A stretch of DNA of 64,000 nucleotides from Fusibacter sp. 3D3 (GTDB taxonomy: Bacteria; Bacillota; Clostridia; Peptostreptococcales; Acidaminobacteraceae): the NCBI RefSeq assembly GCF_001748365.1, contig NZ_BDHH01000016.1, positions 2,685-66,684 on the forward strand. The letters run 5' to 3'. A program made the translations under genes and the position numbers. This document shows positions 44,217 through 51,777 of this stretch, one piece after another (the stretch's first letter is position 1; the number at the start of each line of letters is the position of its first letter). The notes under the pieces were generated by a model. It saw only the letters and a program-made list of their open reading frames with translations. It searched no databases and was not told the origin of the DNA.

Positions 44217-46257
44217 ACTTGTATTACAGGTTCTAGAGTTATCTATTACGACTTCAGTGATTATAGGGTTTCTTTTGCTTATGGGACCTCAGCTTCAAAA
44301 ACGGTACCGAGTAGAGTGGCGATATGTCGCATGGATTGTGATTGCTATTAGGCTATTGATTCCATTTAAGTTCACTTTACCAGTGACTCCTGTGGAGATC
44401 AAAGTACCTGAACAGGGTGCAACTGTAACGGTTCCATATATCAGTGATGCTGCTTCGCAGAAGCTCATTGAGGTTCATTCGAAAACGACTTCTGTTTCGG
44501 AATTTATGCCAATAGCTTCTGAATCATCGAGGATGACCCTATCATTTCTAGAAATCAGCAGTCTTATTTGGCTTATTGGCGTGTGCCTTTTTTTATTTTT
44601 TCAAATAGGCGCTTATCTCTTTTTTTTGCGTAAAATGCAAGTGTCCCATAAAGCAAGTGTCCCAGAGTTTATCAGAGAAACCATTTGTGAAATAGGTGCG
44701 GATATGGGGATTTCTAAACTGCCAGAACCGATCATCACGGACGTGGTAGAGGCTCCAGTGCTGCTTGGTATTCTTCATCCTCGTATTTTATTGCCACATA
44801 CGAAATTCGTGAAGGCGGAAATGAGCTTCATCCTACGACATGAAATGTCACATTATCGGCGGAAAGACATGTGGTATAAGCTGGTCCTTTTGCTGGCAAA
44901 TGCGTTACACTGGTTTAATCCGCTGATTTATCTTATGACGGCACAAGCTGCAAGGGATATTGAATTGGTCTGTGACTATGATGTAACCCGAAAAATGAAT
45001 TGCAATGAACGTGCTCAGTATGCAAATACAATATTATCAGCTTTGCAGGGAAAGGGAAAGGTGAATACAATGTTCTCCACACGATTTGGAAGTTCAAAAA
45101 AAGATATGAAAAGTCGCCTAAGCAATTTGTTTGATATGAATATAAAACGACGTGGCATTATGGTCTTGTGTCTGCTCATGTTATGTACGCTGTTAGGGAC
45201 AGGCATAGTATCCTTTACATATGTTGCGCCGTCGGCATTTATGGTTGACAATGAGGAACCAGTCACCTTAGAATTGGACTATCAGTTGTCTCAAGGTAAA
45301 ATGGCAGTTTGGTTGGTCAATCCAAGTGGCAAAATCGTATATCGGGGCATTCAGTCCACTGTGGATCAAAGAAAAAGGTCTTATCCAGGTGCCAAGGGTC
45401 TTTGGAGTTTGATCACAGTGGCAGACAGCAAAGATAAAGCAATAGAGGGTGAAATTTCCATAACGTTGTCTTCGCCTGTGCAAACTGACCCAATGCAACA
45501 CCTTCCTCAGCCCAATATGTCAAAGACGCTTTTGAGCGACACGAACTTCTCTTTTGAGCGACTCGGAAAGCATACGCTGGAAGAGCACAATACTTTAGAG
45601 ATCAATTTACAATGGACCAGCAAGGGCTATGCGATACTGTTCTATTTAGATGAGGATTTGGAGGACCATCAAATCTTGCAATTGTTGCAAGGCCTTCCCA
45701 ATGTGCCTAAACTTGATGAAAAGGACGTAAACCAAAGTGAACTTAACAAGACGCTGAATTTTTCTATGTATCCAGAATCGCCAGTCAAACGTGATGTAAA
45801 GGTGAATGGAACAGATGCAGGGTCTTACTACTTTTACCTTGTTAGCATTAATATGCCAGATAAAATGATCGGGAATATCAGTATTCAGAAGACAGATGCG
45901 ACGGCAGTCTCTATTTGGACGCAGCGCGTAAAAGAAACTTTAAGCGTGCTGCGTGAAGGCGCTTCTGTGAGTATGCCTATTGTTATGATCACCAATAATG
46001 GTGGAAAAAACGTTATTCAGTCTGGCAGTTTTCAGGCGGAATCAGGTCAAAAACTAAACTTGATCGTCACTTCTGATATCCAAGGGGGGAGCGTTGATTT
46101 GTTTCTTTTTTCACCATCAGGCGAGGAACAGCAAATAGTCTTTAGTGGCGCTAATACAACAAAAATCGTCGATTTATCAGAAGGGACATGGGCTTACAAT
46201 GCCACCGGATTTTTTCAAAGTGGTAATATTGTCATCACTTGCGCTATTTCAGAGTGA
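44206..46257 (+). CDS. M56-family (BlaR1/MecR1-type) sensor metallopeptidase with non-PBP sensor region
   Basis: A 683-residue membrane sensor. N-terminal helices (about 10-27, 38-55 and 108-135) surround the M56 zinc peptidase, whose HExxH is in LRHEMSHYRRKDMW (about residue 211), followed by WFNPLIYLM and the ELVCDYDVTRKM downstream ligand region. A last helix (about 320-343) leads to an extracellular part of about 340 residues. That part does not show the SxxK/penicillin-binding fold of BlaR1; instead it contains LELDYQLSQGKMAVWLVNP and SGSFQAESGQKLNLIVTSDI, which suggest beta-sandwich domains. With the preceding repressor it forms a signal-transduction pair. The ligand is unknown, and no beta-lactamase gene is present. 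Confidence 0.9.
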   Translation: MNAKLVLQVLELSITTSVIIGFLLLMGPQLQKRYRVEWRYVAWIVIAIRLLIPFKFTLPVTPVEIKVPEQGATVTVPYISDAASQKLIEVHSKTTSVSEFMPIASESSRMTLSFLEISSLIWLIGVCLFLFFQIGAYLFFLRKMQVSHKASVPEFIRETICEIGADMGISKLPEPIITDVVEAPVLLGILHPRILLPHTKFVKAEMSFILRHEMSHYRRKDMWYKLVLLLANALHWFNPLIYLMTAQAARDIELVCDYDVTRKMNCNERAQYANTILSALQGKGKVNTMFSTRFGSSKKDMKSRLSNLFDMNIKRRGIMVLCLLMLCTLLGTGIVSFTYVAPSAFMVDNEEPVTLELDYQLSQGKMAVWLVNPSGKIVYRGIQSTVDQRKRSYPGAKGLWSLITVADSKDKAIEGEISITLSSPVQTDPMQHLPQPNMSKTLLSDTNFSFERLGKHTLEEHNTLEINLQWTSKGYAILFYLDEDLEDHQILQLLQGLPNVPKLDEKDVNQSELNKTLNFSMYPESPVKRDVKVNGTDAGSYYFYLVSINMPDKMIGNISIQKTDATAVSIWTQRVKETLSVLREGASVSMPIVMITNNGGKNVIQSGSFQAESGQKLNLIVTSDIQGGSVDLFLFSPSGEEQQIVFSGANTTKIVDLSEGTWAYNATGFFQSGNIVITCAISE

Positions 46258-46349
46258 CATTGTCATCAAATTAAGGCAAATCCCTAAACGCATCATAATG
46301 GTAGACAAGTGCTCAACCTTTTCACTTTTGACATTCTAATCATGTATAA

Positions 46350-46446
46350 TATAACCATTGGGGGAGATGAAGCCTACTGAATGCAATCCTAACCGTTTGC
46401 GCAAGGGCTACGAAGGTAGTGAAGCAGACTGAGTATACACTTTGAT
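46350..46446 (+). mobile_element. Structured dispersed element, copy D
   Basis: Left end ATATAACCATTGGGGGAGATG, partial hairpins (ACTGAATGCAATCC), then TTGCGCAAGGGCTACGAAGG, TAGTGAAGCAGACTGAGTA and right end TATACACTTTGAT. Several point differences mark it as an older copy. It ends 28 bases before the next gene start. Confidence 0.7.
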
Positions 46447-46474
46447 AAAAAAAAGAATTGGAAGTAAGCAGAAT

Positions 46475-47515
46475 ATGTTGATATCAGAACTGAGAGAAAT
46501 GATAAAAGCATATAATGAAGCGGAATTGAGGCTCATTATTGCTGAAATGTACAAGGCGATGCCTAAAAAGTTGCGTGAAGAGAAGGCAATTGATACGCTG
46601 GTGAAAAATTCGGAAAAATATACTAAAAGCGGTAAAACAAATGACTCTAGAAATGAACCAGTAGATGTCTATGTTTTAAAACCACAAATTGAATTGTTTA
46701 TGGAGTATGCGTATAAACAGTACTATCTTGCGCCCAATAGTATGATTCATAAGAAAGATCGCCCTAAATGGAGATTTGTAGTAAAGGGTTATATAAAGGA
46801 TTTACAGGGTGTTTCTATTTATGGTACTGAGGGCGATATTGCAACCGATTTGCTTTTCAAACTGTATGAGATGTTAAGTTATGCTTGTGGCTACTATCTT
46901 TTTAGGACAGATAATCCTTTTCGATCCATTGGTATGGATCAAACAGAATTGTTGTATACAGTAATTGCAAGGCGGTTTAGTAGTGGCATAAAACAAGATA
47001 AAGTAAAAGCTGTCCTTGAGTCAGTGATCACTAGCAACGTTGACAGGGAGACTTTATCTTCTTCATTGATATCCGTATTAATTCAGAATTTGAAATCGTC
47101 GGAATCAAAAGAAATGGCGATTGAACAAAGCAAATTGCTTATGGATGGATTTATGCGCACTAAGCAAACTGCGTTGAAAATGAAACCGGCGACACGACAT
47201 TCTGATTATGAACGCAAAGAAAAAATAAATAAGTTAGTTGAGATCGTTTTCAGACTTAATATTGAGTTGAGTGAATATGATAAGGCGATCCAATTTTATA
47301 ACAAATATCACAACGAAATAGATGCTGAAATCAATTTGTTTATATTATTGAAATGGCTTGAGGCTTATGAATTAAAAGCTTTATGGTTGAGGGAATACGA
47401 TAGAGCACGGAAAAATGGTGTTCAACCCAGAATAATTTTAAGCAATGTATATGAATATGTAAAGAAAAATGAGTGTTTTCCAGAGAGGGGTTTATATCTT
47501 TTAGAAGATATATGA
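46475..47515 (+). CDS. Hypothetical cytosolic protein, helical
   Basis: A 346-residue protein starting at an ATG with GGAAG 10 bases upstream; the open frame begins at 46442 inside the repeat element. I do not recognise it. MLISELREMIKAYNEAELRL, IIAEMYKAMPKKLREEKAID and the following charged helices suggest an alpha-helical scaffold, possibly repeat-like towards the C-terminus (LSEYDKAIQFYNKYHNEIDAE resembles TPR-like helices). Its stop overlaps the start of the next lipoprotein gene by four bases (ATGA), so they are coupled. Confidence 0.75.
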   Translation: MLISELREMIKAYNEAELRLIIAEMYKAMPKKLREEKAIDTLVKNSEKYTKSGKTNDSRNEPVDVYVLKPQIELFMEYAYKQYYLAPNSMIHKKDRPKWRFVVKGYIKDLQGVSIYGTEGDIATDLLFKLYEMLSYACGYYLFRTDNPFRSIGMDQTELLYTVIARRFSSGIKQDKVKAVLESVITSNVDRETLSSSLISVLIQNLKSSESKEMAIEQSKLLMDGFMRTKQTALKMKPATRHSDYERKEKINKLVEIVFRLNIELSEYDKAIQFYNKYHNEIDAEINLFILLKWLEAYELKALWLREYDRARKNGVQPRIILSNVYEYVKKNECFPERGLYLLEDI

Positions 47516-48342
47516 ACAATATGAAAGCAAAGACATCTAGAAAAAACATCAAGAAGTATGGCGTTCTAATTTTGTTATTATTTTTAACAAGCAACCTAAT
47601 GGCGTGTAGAGCACAGAGCACCTCTGGAGATGAAGTGCCAAATCCTTTACCAGTTGTTTTACCAGAGAATACACCAGAGAGTACACCAGAGAGTACTTCT
47701 AGTACAATAGAATCGATGAAGAATGCCTATAAATCAATTCTAGAGGGCATTTTTTCTGAGCATACTTTCCCAGGGGGTGAGGCATGTGATTGGACTGAAG
47801 ACAGTGATTTATCACAAAATCAATTTGCAGTATACGATATAGACCAAGATGGTCAAAATGAATTAATTATTGCCTATACAAATGCTTCCTTGGCAGGCAT
47901 GGTAGAATTGATATATGATTTTGAAATCAATACTCAAACTGCAAATGAAGTGTTCAGAGAATTTCCAACAATTACTTATTACGACAATGGTATCGTCAAA
48001 GCAGAGTGGTCACATAATCAAGGTTTAGCGGGCGATTTCTGGCCCTATACCCTGTATAAGTATGAAAGTGAATCAGATCAATATGCCAATGTGGGTATGG
48101 TAGATGCTTGGGATCGATCTCTATCAGAGTCAAATTATGAGGGCAATTCATTTCCATCAGAAAGTGATACCGATGGGGATGGCATTGTGTATTATATCAT
48201 GCAAGATGGTGAGTATAAACTGGATCAACCAATAGATTATGCAGAATACGAGCAGTGGCGTGATGCGTATATGAATAATGCTAAAGAGGTTACTGTGCCG
48301 TTTGTGAATTTAACGCAAGAAAATATAGACAATATAGAGTGA
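47512..48342 (+). CDS. Hypothetical lipoprotein with EF-hand-like/FG-GAP-like loop
   Basis: A 276-residue predicted lipoprotein: basic start, hydrophobic core LILLLFLTSNL, lipobox LMAC. A Pro/Glu/Ser/Thr spacer (PENTPESTPESTSSTIESMK) follows. The domain contains VYDIDQDGQNELIIAY, a calcium-loop-like DxDxDGxxE motif common in secreted Firmicute proteins, and later SESDTDGDGIVYYI, a second such loop. Translationally coupled to the helical cytosolic protein upstream. Function unknown. Confidence 0.8.
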   Translation: MNNMKAKTSRKNIKKYGVLILLLFLTSNLMACRAQSTSGDEVPNPLPVVLPENTPESTPESTSSTIESMKNAYKSILEGIFSEHTFPGGEACDWTEDSDLSQNQFAVYDIDQDGQNELIIAYTNASLAGMVELIYDFEINTQTANEVFREFPTITYYDNGIVKAEWSHNQGLAGDFWPYTLYKYESESDQYANVGMVDAWDRSLSESNYEGNSFPSESDTDGDGIVYYIMQDGEYKLDQPIDYAEYEQWRDAYMNNAKEVTVPFVNLTQENIDNIE

Positions 48343-48395
48343 CGAATGTGCCCAGCTGTATTCAGTTGGGTCGTTTTCTTATGAGGAGGACCTTG

Positions 48396-48878
48396 ATGCA
48401 TGCGCAAATTTTAAAAATATGGAGTGAAGCTTTTAAAGAAGGGGACTGGATACCGAATCTGTATTCTGCCCGCGGAGAAGATCGATCGCCAAGCATCCAC
48501 TTGGAGGGCATTCACGCTGAAGCACAGTCGATTGCTATAACTATGGATGATGCGTCCCATCCGCTCTTTCCAAACTACAACCATTGGTTGATTTGGAATT
48601 TACCCGTACAAAACAGCATTCCCGAAGCAATACCACATGGTGAAATTATAGAAAATCTTGGTGGTGCAATACAAGGGAGAGCTTACGGAAGGCATCGATA
48701 TAAAGGTCCTAAACCTCCCCTTAAGACAATCCATACCTATGTTTTTACAGTATATATTTTGGATTGTAAATGCGCGTTATCACCTAAAAGTAGAAAGCGT
48801 GATTTGTTGGTAGAAATGGAAGGCCATATTTTACAAAAAAGCACTTTGACAGGCCATTTTCAGAGCCGTAGAACATAA
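48396..48878 (+). CDS. YbhB/YbcL (PEBP, Raf kinase inhibitor-like) family protein
   Basis: A 160-residue protein of the phosphatidylethanolamine-binding fold. ARGEDRSPSIHLEGIHAEAQ, ITMDDASHPLFPNYNHWLIW and GRHRYKGPKPPLKTIHTYVF are the conserved ligand-pocket strands (the usual DPDAP is replaced by DDAS). TYVFTVYILDCKCAL closes the fold. RBS GAGGAGG before the ATG at 48396. The role of bacterial members is not established. Possibly cotranscribed with the lipoprotein upstream (53-base gap). Confidence 0.92.
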   Translation: MHAQILKIWSEAFKEGDWIPNLYSARGEDRSPSIHLEGIHAEAQSIAITMDDASHPLFPNYNHWLIWNLPVQNSIPEAIPHGEIIENLGGAIQGRAYGRHRYKGPKPPLKTIHTYVFTVYILDCKCALSPKSRKRDLLVEMEGHILQKSTLTGHFQSRRT

Positions 48879-48887
48879 AGACATTCC

Positions 48888-48970
48888 GTTGTGCGTTCAA
48901 TGGCGTTCCCAATGGTACCACGTACACAACGAAACTCGCACGTACACAACGGAAAGCCACGTACGTGCGA
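48888..48970. repeat. CACGTACG-type dispersed repeat, copy 3
   Basis: TACCACGTACACAACGAAAC, then CGCACGTACACAACGGAAAG and CCACGTACGTGCG. Two direct units of ACGTACACAACG(A/G)AA plus a palindromic CACGTACGTG. Related to copies at 593, 32818 and 51411. It abuts element copy E. Confidence 0.6.
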
Positions 48971-48976
48971 CTTATT

Positions 48977-49121
48977 ATAACCCTTGGGAGATGTCCCCAC
49001 TTCTCAAAGTGGGGGTTCATATGCCTAATTCAGTGGGAGTCCAAACGCCCACTGAATGCAATCCGATAGGATTGTGCAAGTGTTACGAAGGTAGCGAAGC
49101 GGACTGAGTATACGCTTTGAT
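48977..49121 (+). mobile_element. Structured dispersed element, copy E (best-preserved full-length copy)
   Basis: Closing stem AACCCTTG (48979-48986) with CAAGTGTT (49078-49085). Hairpin 1 is CCCCACTT/AAGTGGGG (48995-49002/49007-49014); hairpin 2 is TTCAGTGGG/CCCACTGAA (49029-49037/49048-49056); hairpin 3 is CAATCC/GGATTG (49059-49064/49069-49074). The tail is ACGAAGGTAGCGAAGCGGAC and the right end TATACGCTTTGAT. About 145 bases, no coding capacity, upstream of an AraC gene. Confidence 0.85.
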
Positions 49122-49201
49122 TTAAGTTGAAAAATGAGCAGACAGAGTCAAGTACTAATTTTCCGAACATGATATTCTATCATTAAAGGAGGTGCTTATA
49201 A

Positions 49202-50104
49202 ATGCACGCATGGGAACAAATACAGTTGACTATAGAATATATTGAGGCTCATTTAGAGGAAGAAATTGATATTGTGAGACTCGCAGAAATGGCTTCTTTA
49301 TCGCCATTTTATTATCAACGATTGTTTAGCCGATTGGTGAAAAAACCAGTGGCTGAGTATGTAAAACGCCGTCGAATGGCAAAGGCAACAGATTTATTGC
49401 TTCAAAAAGACAGGCGCATTTTAGACATTGCATTAGACCTTGGATTTTCTTCTCATGAACACTTTTCCCGTACTTTTAAAGATACCTTTGGGCTAACGCC
49501 AGATGAGTACCGGAAAAATCCACAAACATTTAATCGCATGACAAAACCTGAGCTCTTACTGCACTACATCTTAATTGATGAAGGGGTGCCCTTGATTACT
49601 AATGGGATTGTTCTTGAAGTAAACAGAAAAGAAATTACGGAACCTGTTCATTTTATCGGGTTAAAAAAGGATATTCCAGTTCAGTTCATAGAGGGGCTTG
49701 GAACCGAATCGGGGATTGATCCGCTGGATACTCTTTGGCGAAATTTTCATAATCAGAAACAAATCAAACTTGAAATTCCCGAAGATAATGAGGAAATTGG
49801 TGTGGCGTATCCGTGTGCAGTGGAAGGTTATTTCAGCTATTTTGCAGGTGCAAAGCATGAATCTGCAAAAGTGCCGGATGATTTCATAGACTGGGAATTA
49901 CCGACGGGAGCGTATATTGTTTGTTCTTTTGAAGCTGAAAACTTTGAAGCATTGGTCATGGATGCGCTTTATAAGGCACAAAATTACATTTACAATAAAT
50001 GGCTTCAAAGCCATAAATTGCAAACAGATGCGTTTTGTGCAGAGCGATATGCAAGCCATTCGCCTAAAACCACAAGTATGGAGATTTGGCTTAAACTTAT
50101 ATAG
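49202..50104 (+). CDS. AraC family regulator with GyrI-like effector-binding domain
   Basis: A 300-residue regulator. The N-terminal double helix-turn-helix reads IVRLAEMASLSPFYYQRLFSRLVKKPVAEYVKRRRMAKATDLL, then IALDLGFSSHEHFSRTFKDTFGLTPDEYRK. The C-terminal 180 residues form an effector-binding (GyrI-like) domain ending YASHSPKTTSMEIWLKLI. Regulators of this architecture sense small molecules and activate efflux or detoxification genes. RBS AAAGGAGG. The chromate-transporter-like gene 128 bases downstream might be its target, although a repeat element separates them. Confidence 0.92.
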   Translation: MHAWEQIQLTIEYIEAHLEEEIDIVRLAEMASLSPFYYQRLFSRLVKKPVAEYVKRRRMAKATDLLLQKDRRILDIALDLGFSSHEHFSRTFKDTFGLTPDEYRKNPQTFNRMTKPELLLHYILIDEGVPLITNGIVLEVNRKEITEPVHFIGLKKDIPVQFIEGLGTESGIDPLDTLWRNFHNQKQIKLEIPEDNEEIGVAYPCAVEGYFSYFAGAKHESAKVPDDFIDWELPTGAYIVCSFEAENFEALVMDALYKAQNYIYNKWLQSHKLQTDAFCAERYASHSPKTTSMEIWLKLI

Positions 50105-50138
50105 AAAGCCTAGCCATAGCGCTCCTAACGCTCCTAAC

Positions 50139-50191
50139 GGATTGCGCAAGGGTTACGCAGGTAGTGAAGCGGACTGAGTATATGCTTTGAT
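50139..50191 (+). mobile_element. Structured dispersed element, copy F (3' part)
   Basis: GGATTGCGCAAGGGTTACG, then CAGGTAGTGAAGCGGACTGA and right end TATATGCTTTGAT. The left end and hairpins 1-2 are missing. It ends 41 bases before the chrA-like start. Confidence 0.75.
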
Positions 50192-50231
50192 AATTCGGTT
50201 AGGCATAATTACTGGGATATGGAGGGAAAAT

Positions 50232-51407
50232 ATGACTGTAAATAATATCAAATGGAGTGCTTTTCTTAGGGATGCATTTATTTGTTCATTAGGGGCCTAT
50301 GGTGGACCAGAAGCGCATATTGGTATCTTTATGGATCAACTTGTGGCTAAAAAGAAGTACCTGACGGAAGAAGAACTCATAGAACTTGTTGCATTGTGTA
50401 GTATTTTACCTGGTCCAACGAGCACACAAACATTGGTTGCAGTAGGCTATAAGACCGGTGGTCCGTTGCTTGCTTTTTTGACGATGCTTGTATGGTCATT
50501 GCCAGTACTTGTTGTGATGACAGCACTGTCTTTTGTCTATCAAATATTTGACACACATAATATAGCGCCCAATATTTTAAGATATATTGGGCCGATGGCT
50601 GTAGGGTTTATTATGGTTGCCGCTTTTAGAATCACTAAAAAGGTGGTGACCAATTGGGTGACAGGCACATTAATGGTTATTGCCGCTGTTGTGACTTACT
50701 TTTTTCACTTGCCGTGGATATTTCCACTATTGCTTGTATTTGGGGGGATTGTAAGCATCCTAGCCTCTGGAGAAAAAGAACTTTGGCATAAGGTTAAATT
50801 AAATCCACCTTGGGGCTACTTAATTGCTTTTGTTACATTTGCAATAGGTGGGATTGTTTTAAACGTCATATTTGATCATCGTTTATTGACTCTCTTTGAA
50901 AGTTTTTATAGATATGGGTATTTGGTATTTGGTGGTGGTCAAGTCATAGTCCCCGTTATGTACAGTGAATTGGTAGATGTTAGAGCCTATATGACACATG
51001 AGGCGTTTTTAACAGGATATGGTCTTGTTCAGGGACTACCTGGACCTATGTTTAGCTTTAGTGCATATGCAGGTGGGATGTCTTATCGAGATGGCGGTGT
51101 TTTACTTCAAATTATGGCTGCAATCATCGGCGGTGTCGGCATTTTTTTACCGGGTTTGCTTTTGATTTATTTTGTATATCCTGTATGGGAAAACTTGAAG
51201 CAGATCAAGGCAATTAAAGTATCTCTCAAGGGCATTAACGCTATAGCAGGCGGATTGATTGCAGTTGCGGCTGTAATATTGATGCAAAAAAGTGGTTTTT
51301 CCATAGACAATATATTGGTTACAGTAATTACGACGGTGTTGCTTTTGACAAAAAAAGTGCCTGCCCCCTTGATCGTTGTTTTAGCGATAGTATTGGGATT
51401 GTTTTAA
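50232..51407 (+). CDS. chrA: Chromate transporter (ChrA, CHR family), long form
   Basis: A 391-residue membrane protein with two CHR domains. The first has SLGAYGGPEAHIGIFMDQLV and VALCSILPGPTSTQTLVAVG; the second has YGYLVFGGGQVIVPVMYSEL and GYGLVQGLPGPMFSFSAYAG. The duplicated GGP/GGGQ and LPGP motifs are diagnostic of the two-domain ChrA. RBS GGAGGGA before the ATG at 50232. Known members export chromate; the physiological substrate without chromate stress is unclear. Confidence 0.93.
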   Translation: MTVNNIKWSAFLRDAFICSLGAYGGPEAHIGIFMDQLVAKKKYLTEEELIELVALCSILPGPTSTQTLVAVGYKTGGPLLAFLTMLVWSLPVLVVMTALSFVYQIFDTHNIAPNILRYIGPMAVGFIMVAAFRITKKVVTNWVTGTLMVIAAVVTYFFHLPWIFPLLLVFGGIVSILASGEKELWHKVKLNPPWGYLIAFVTFAIGGIVLNVIFDHRLLTLFESFYRYGYLVFGGGQVIVPVMYSELVDVRAYMTHEAFLTGYGLVQGLPGPMFSFSAYAGGMSYRDGGVLLQIMAAIIGGVGIFLPGLLLIYFVYPVWENLKQIKAIKVSLKGINAIAGGLIAVAAVILMQKSGFSIDNILVTVITTVLLLTKKVPAPLIVVLAIVLGLF

Positions 51408-51410
51408 GCA

Positions 51411-51456
51411 ACTTGTTCCGTCTTTTGTTTCGTCTTGTACCACGTACGCAACGGAA
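51411..51456. repeat. CACGTACG-type dispersed repeat, copy 4
   Basis: GTTCCGTCTTTTGTTTCGTC (the inverse of ACGAAAC/ACGGAAC) followed by TACCACGTACGCAACGGAAC. Here the ACGGAAC end has an inverted partner, giving a hairpin-capable unit directly after chrA. Confidence 0.6.
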
Positions 51457-51460
51457 CTAA

Positions 51461-51777
51461 CCAAAGGGTAAAATGCGGATTTCTATTTTTTAGATAAACT
51501 GGTGCATATACTTTGTGCCAAGATAGCATTTACGCCGAGGATGCTTAAAAAAATCGACTTGCCACTCATATTAGAACCTGTTATGTCGAGAAGGGCTTCT
51601 GGGATTAGGTCCTATTTAAACTGTCTTAGAATAAAAAGCTGTTCTATTCATGACAGAAATAGGTTGTTTCATGCAAAGGAGGGCCACAAATGACCATTTT
51701 TAGATAGAATAATGACATTGATACTTAGAGAAAAGAAGTGTTTGTCTAAATCTATTTGAAAAAAGGAGAAGGATAAA
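51461..51777. other. Intergenic gap, leader of the large surface protein gene
   Basis: A 63-codon ORF is possible at 51502-51693, but it shows no ribosome binding site or recognisable sequence. AAGGAGGG at 51678-51685 precedes ATGACC (51689), which opens only a few codons before stopping; this may be a leader peptide or a remnant. Nothing else is supported. Confidence 0.35.
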
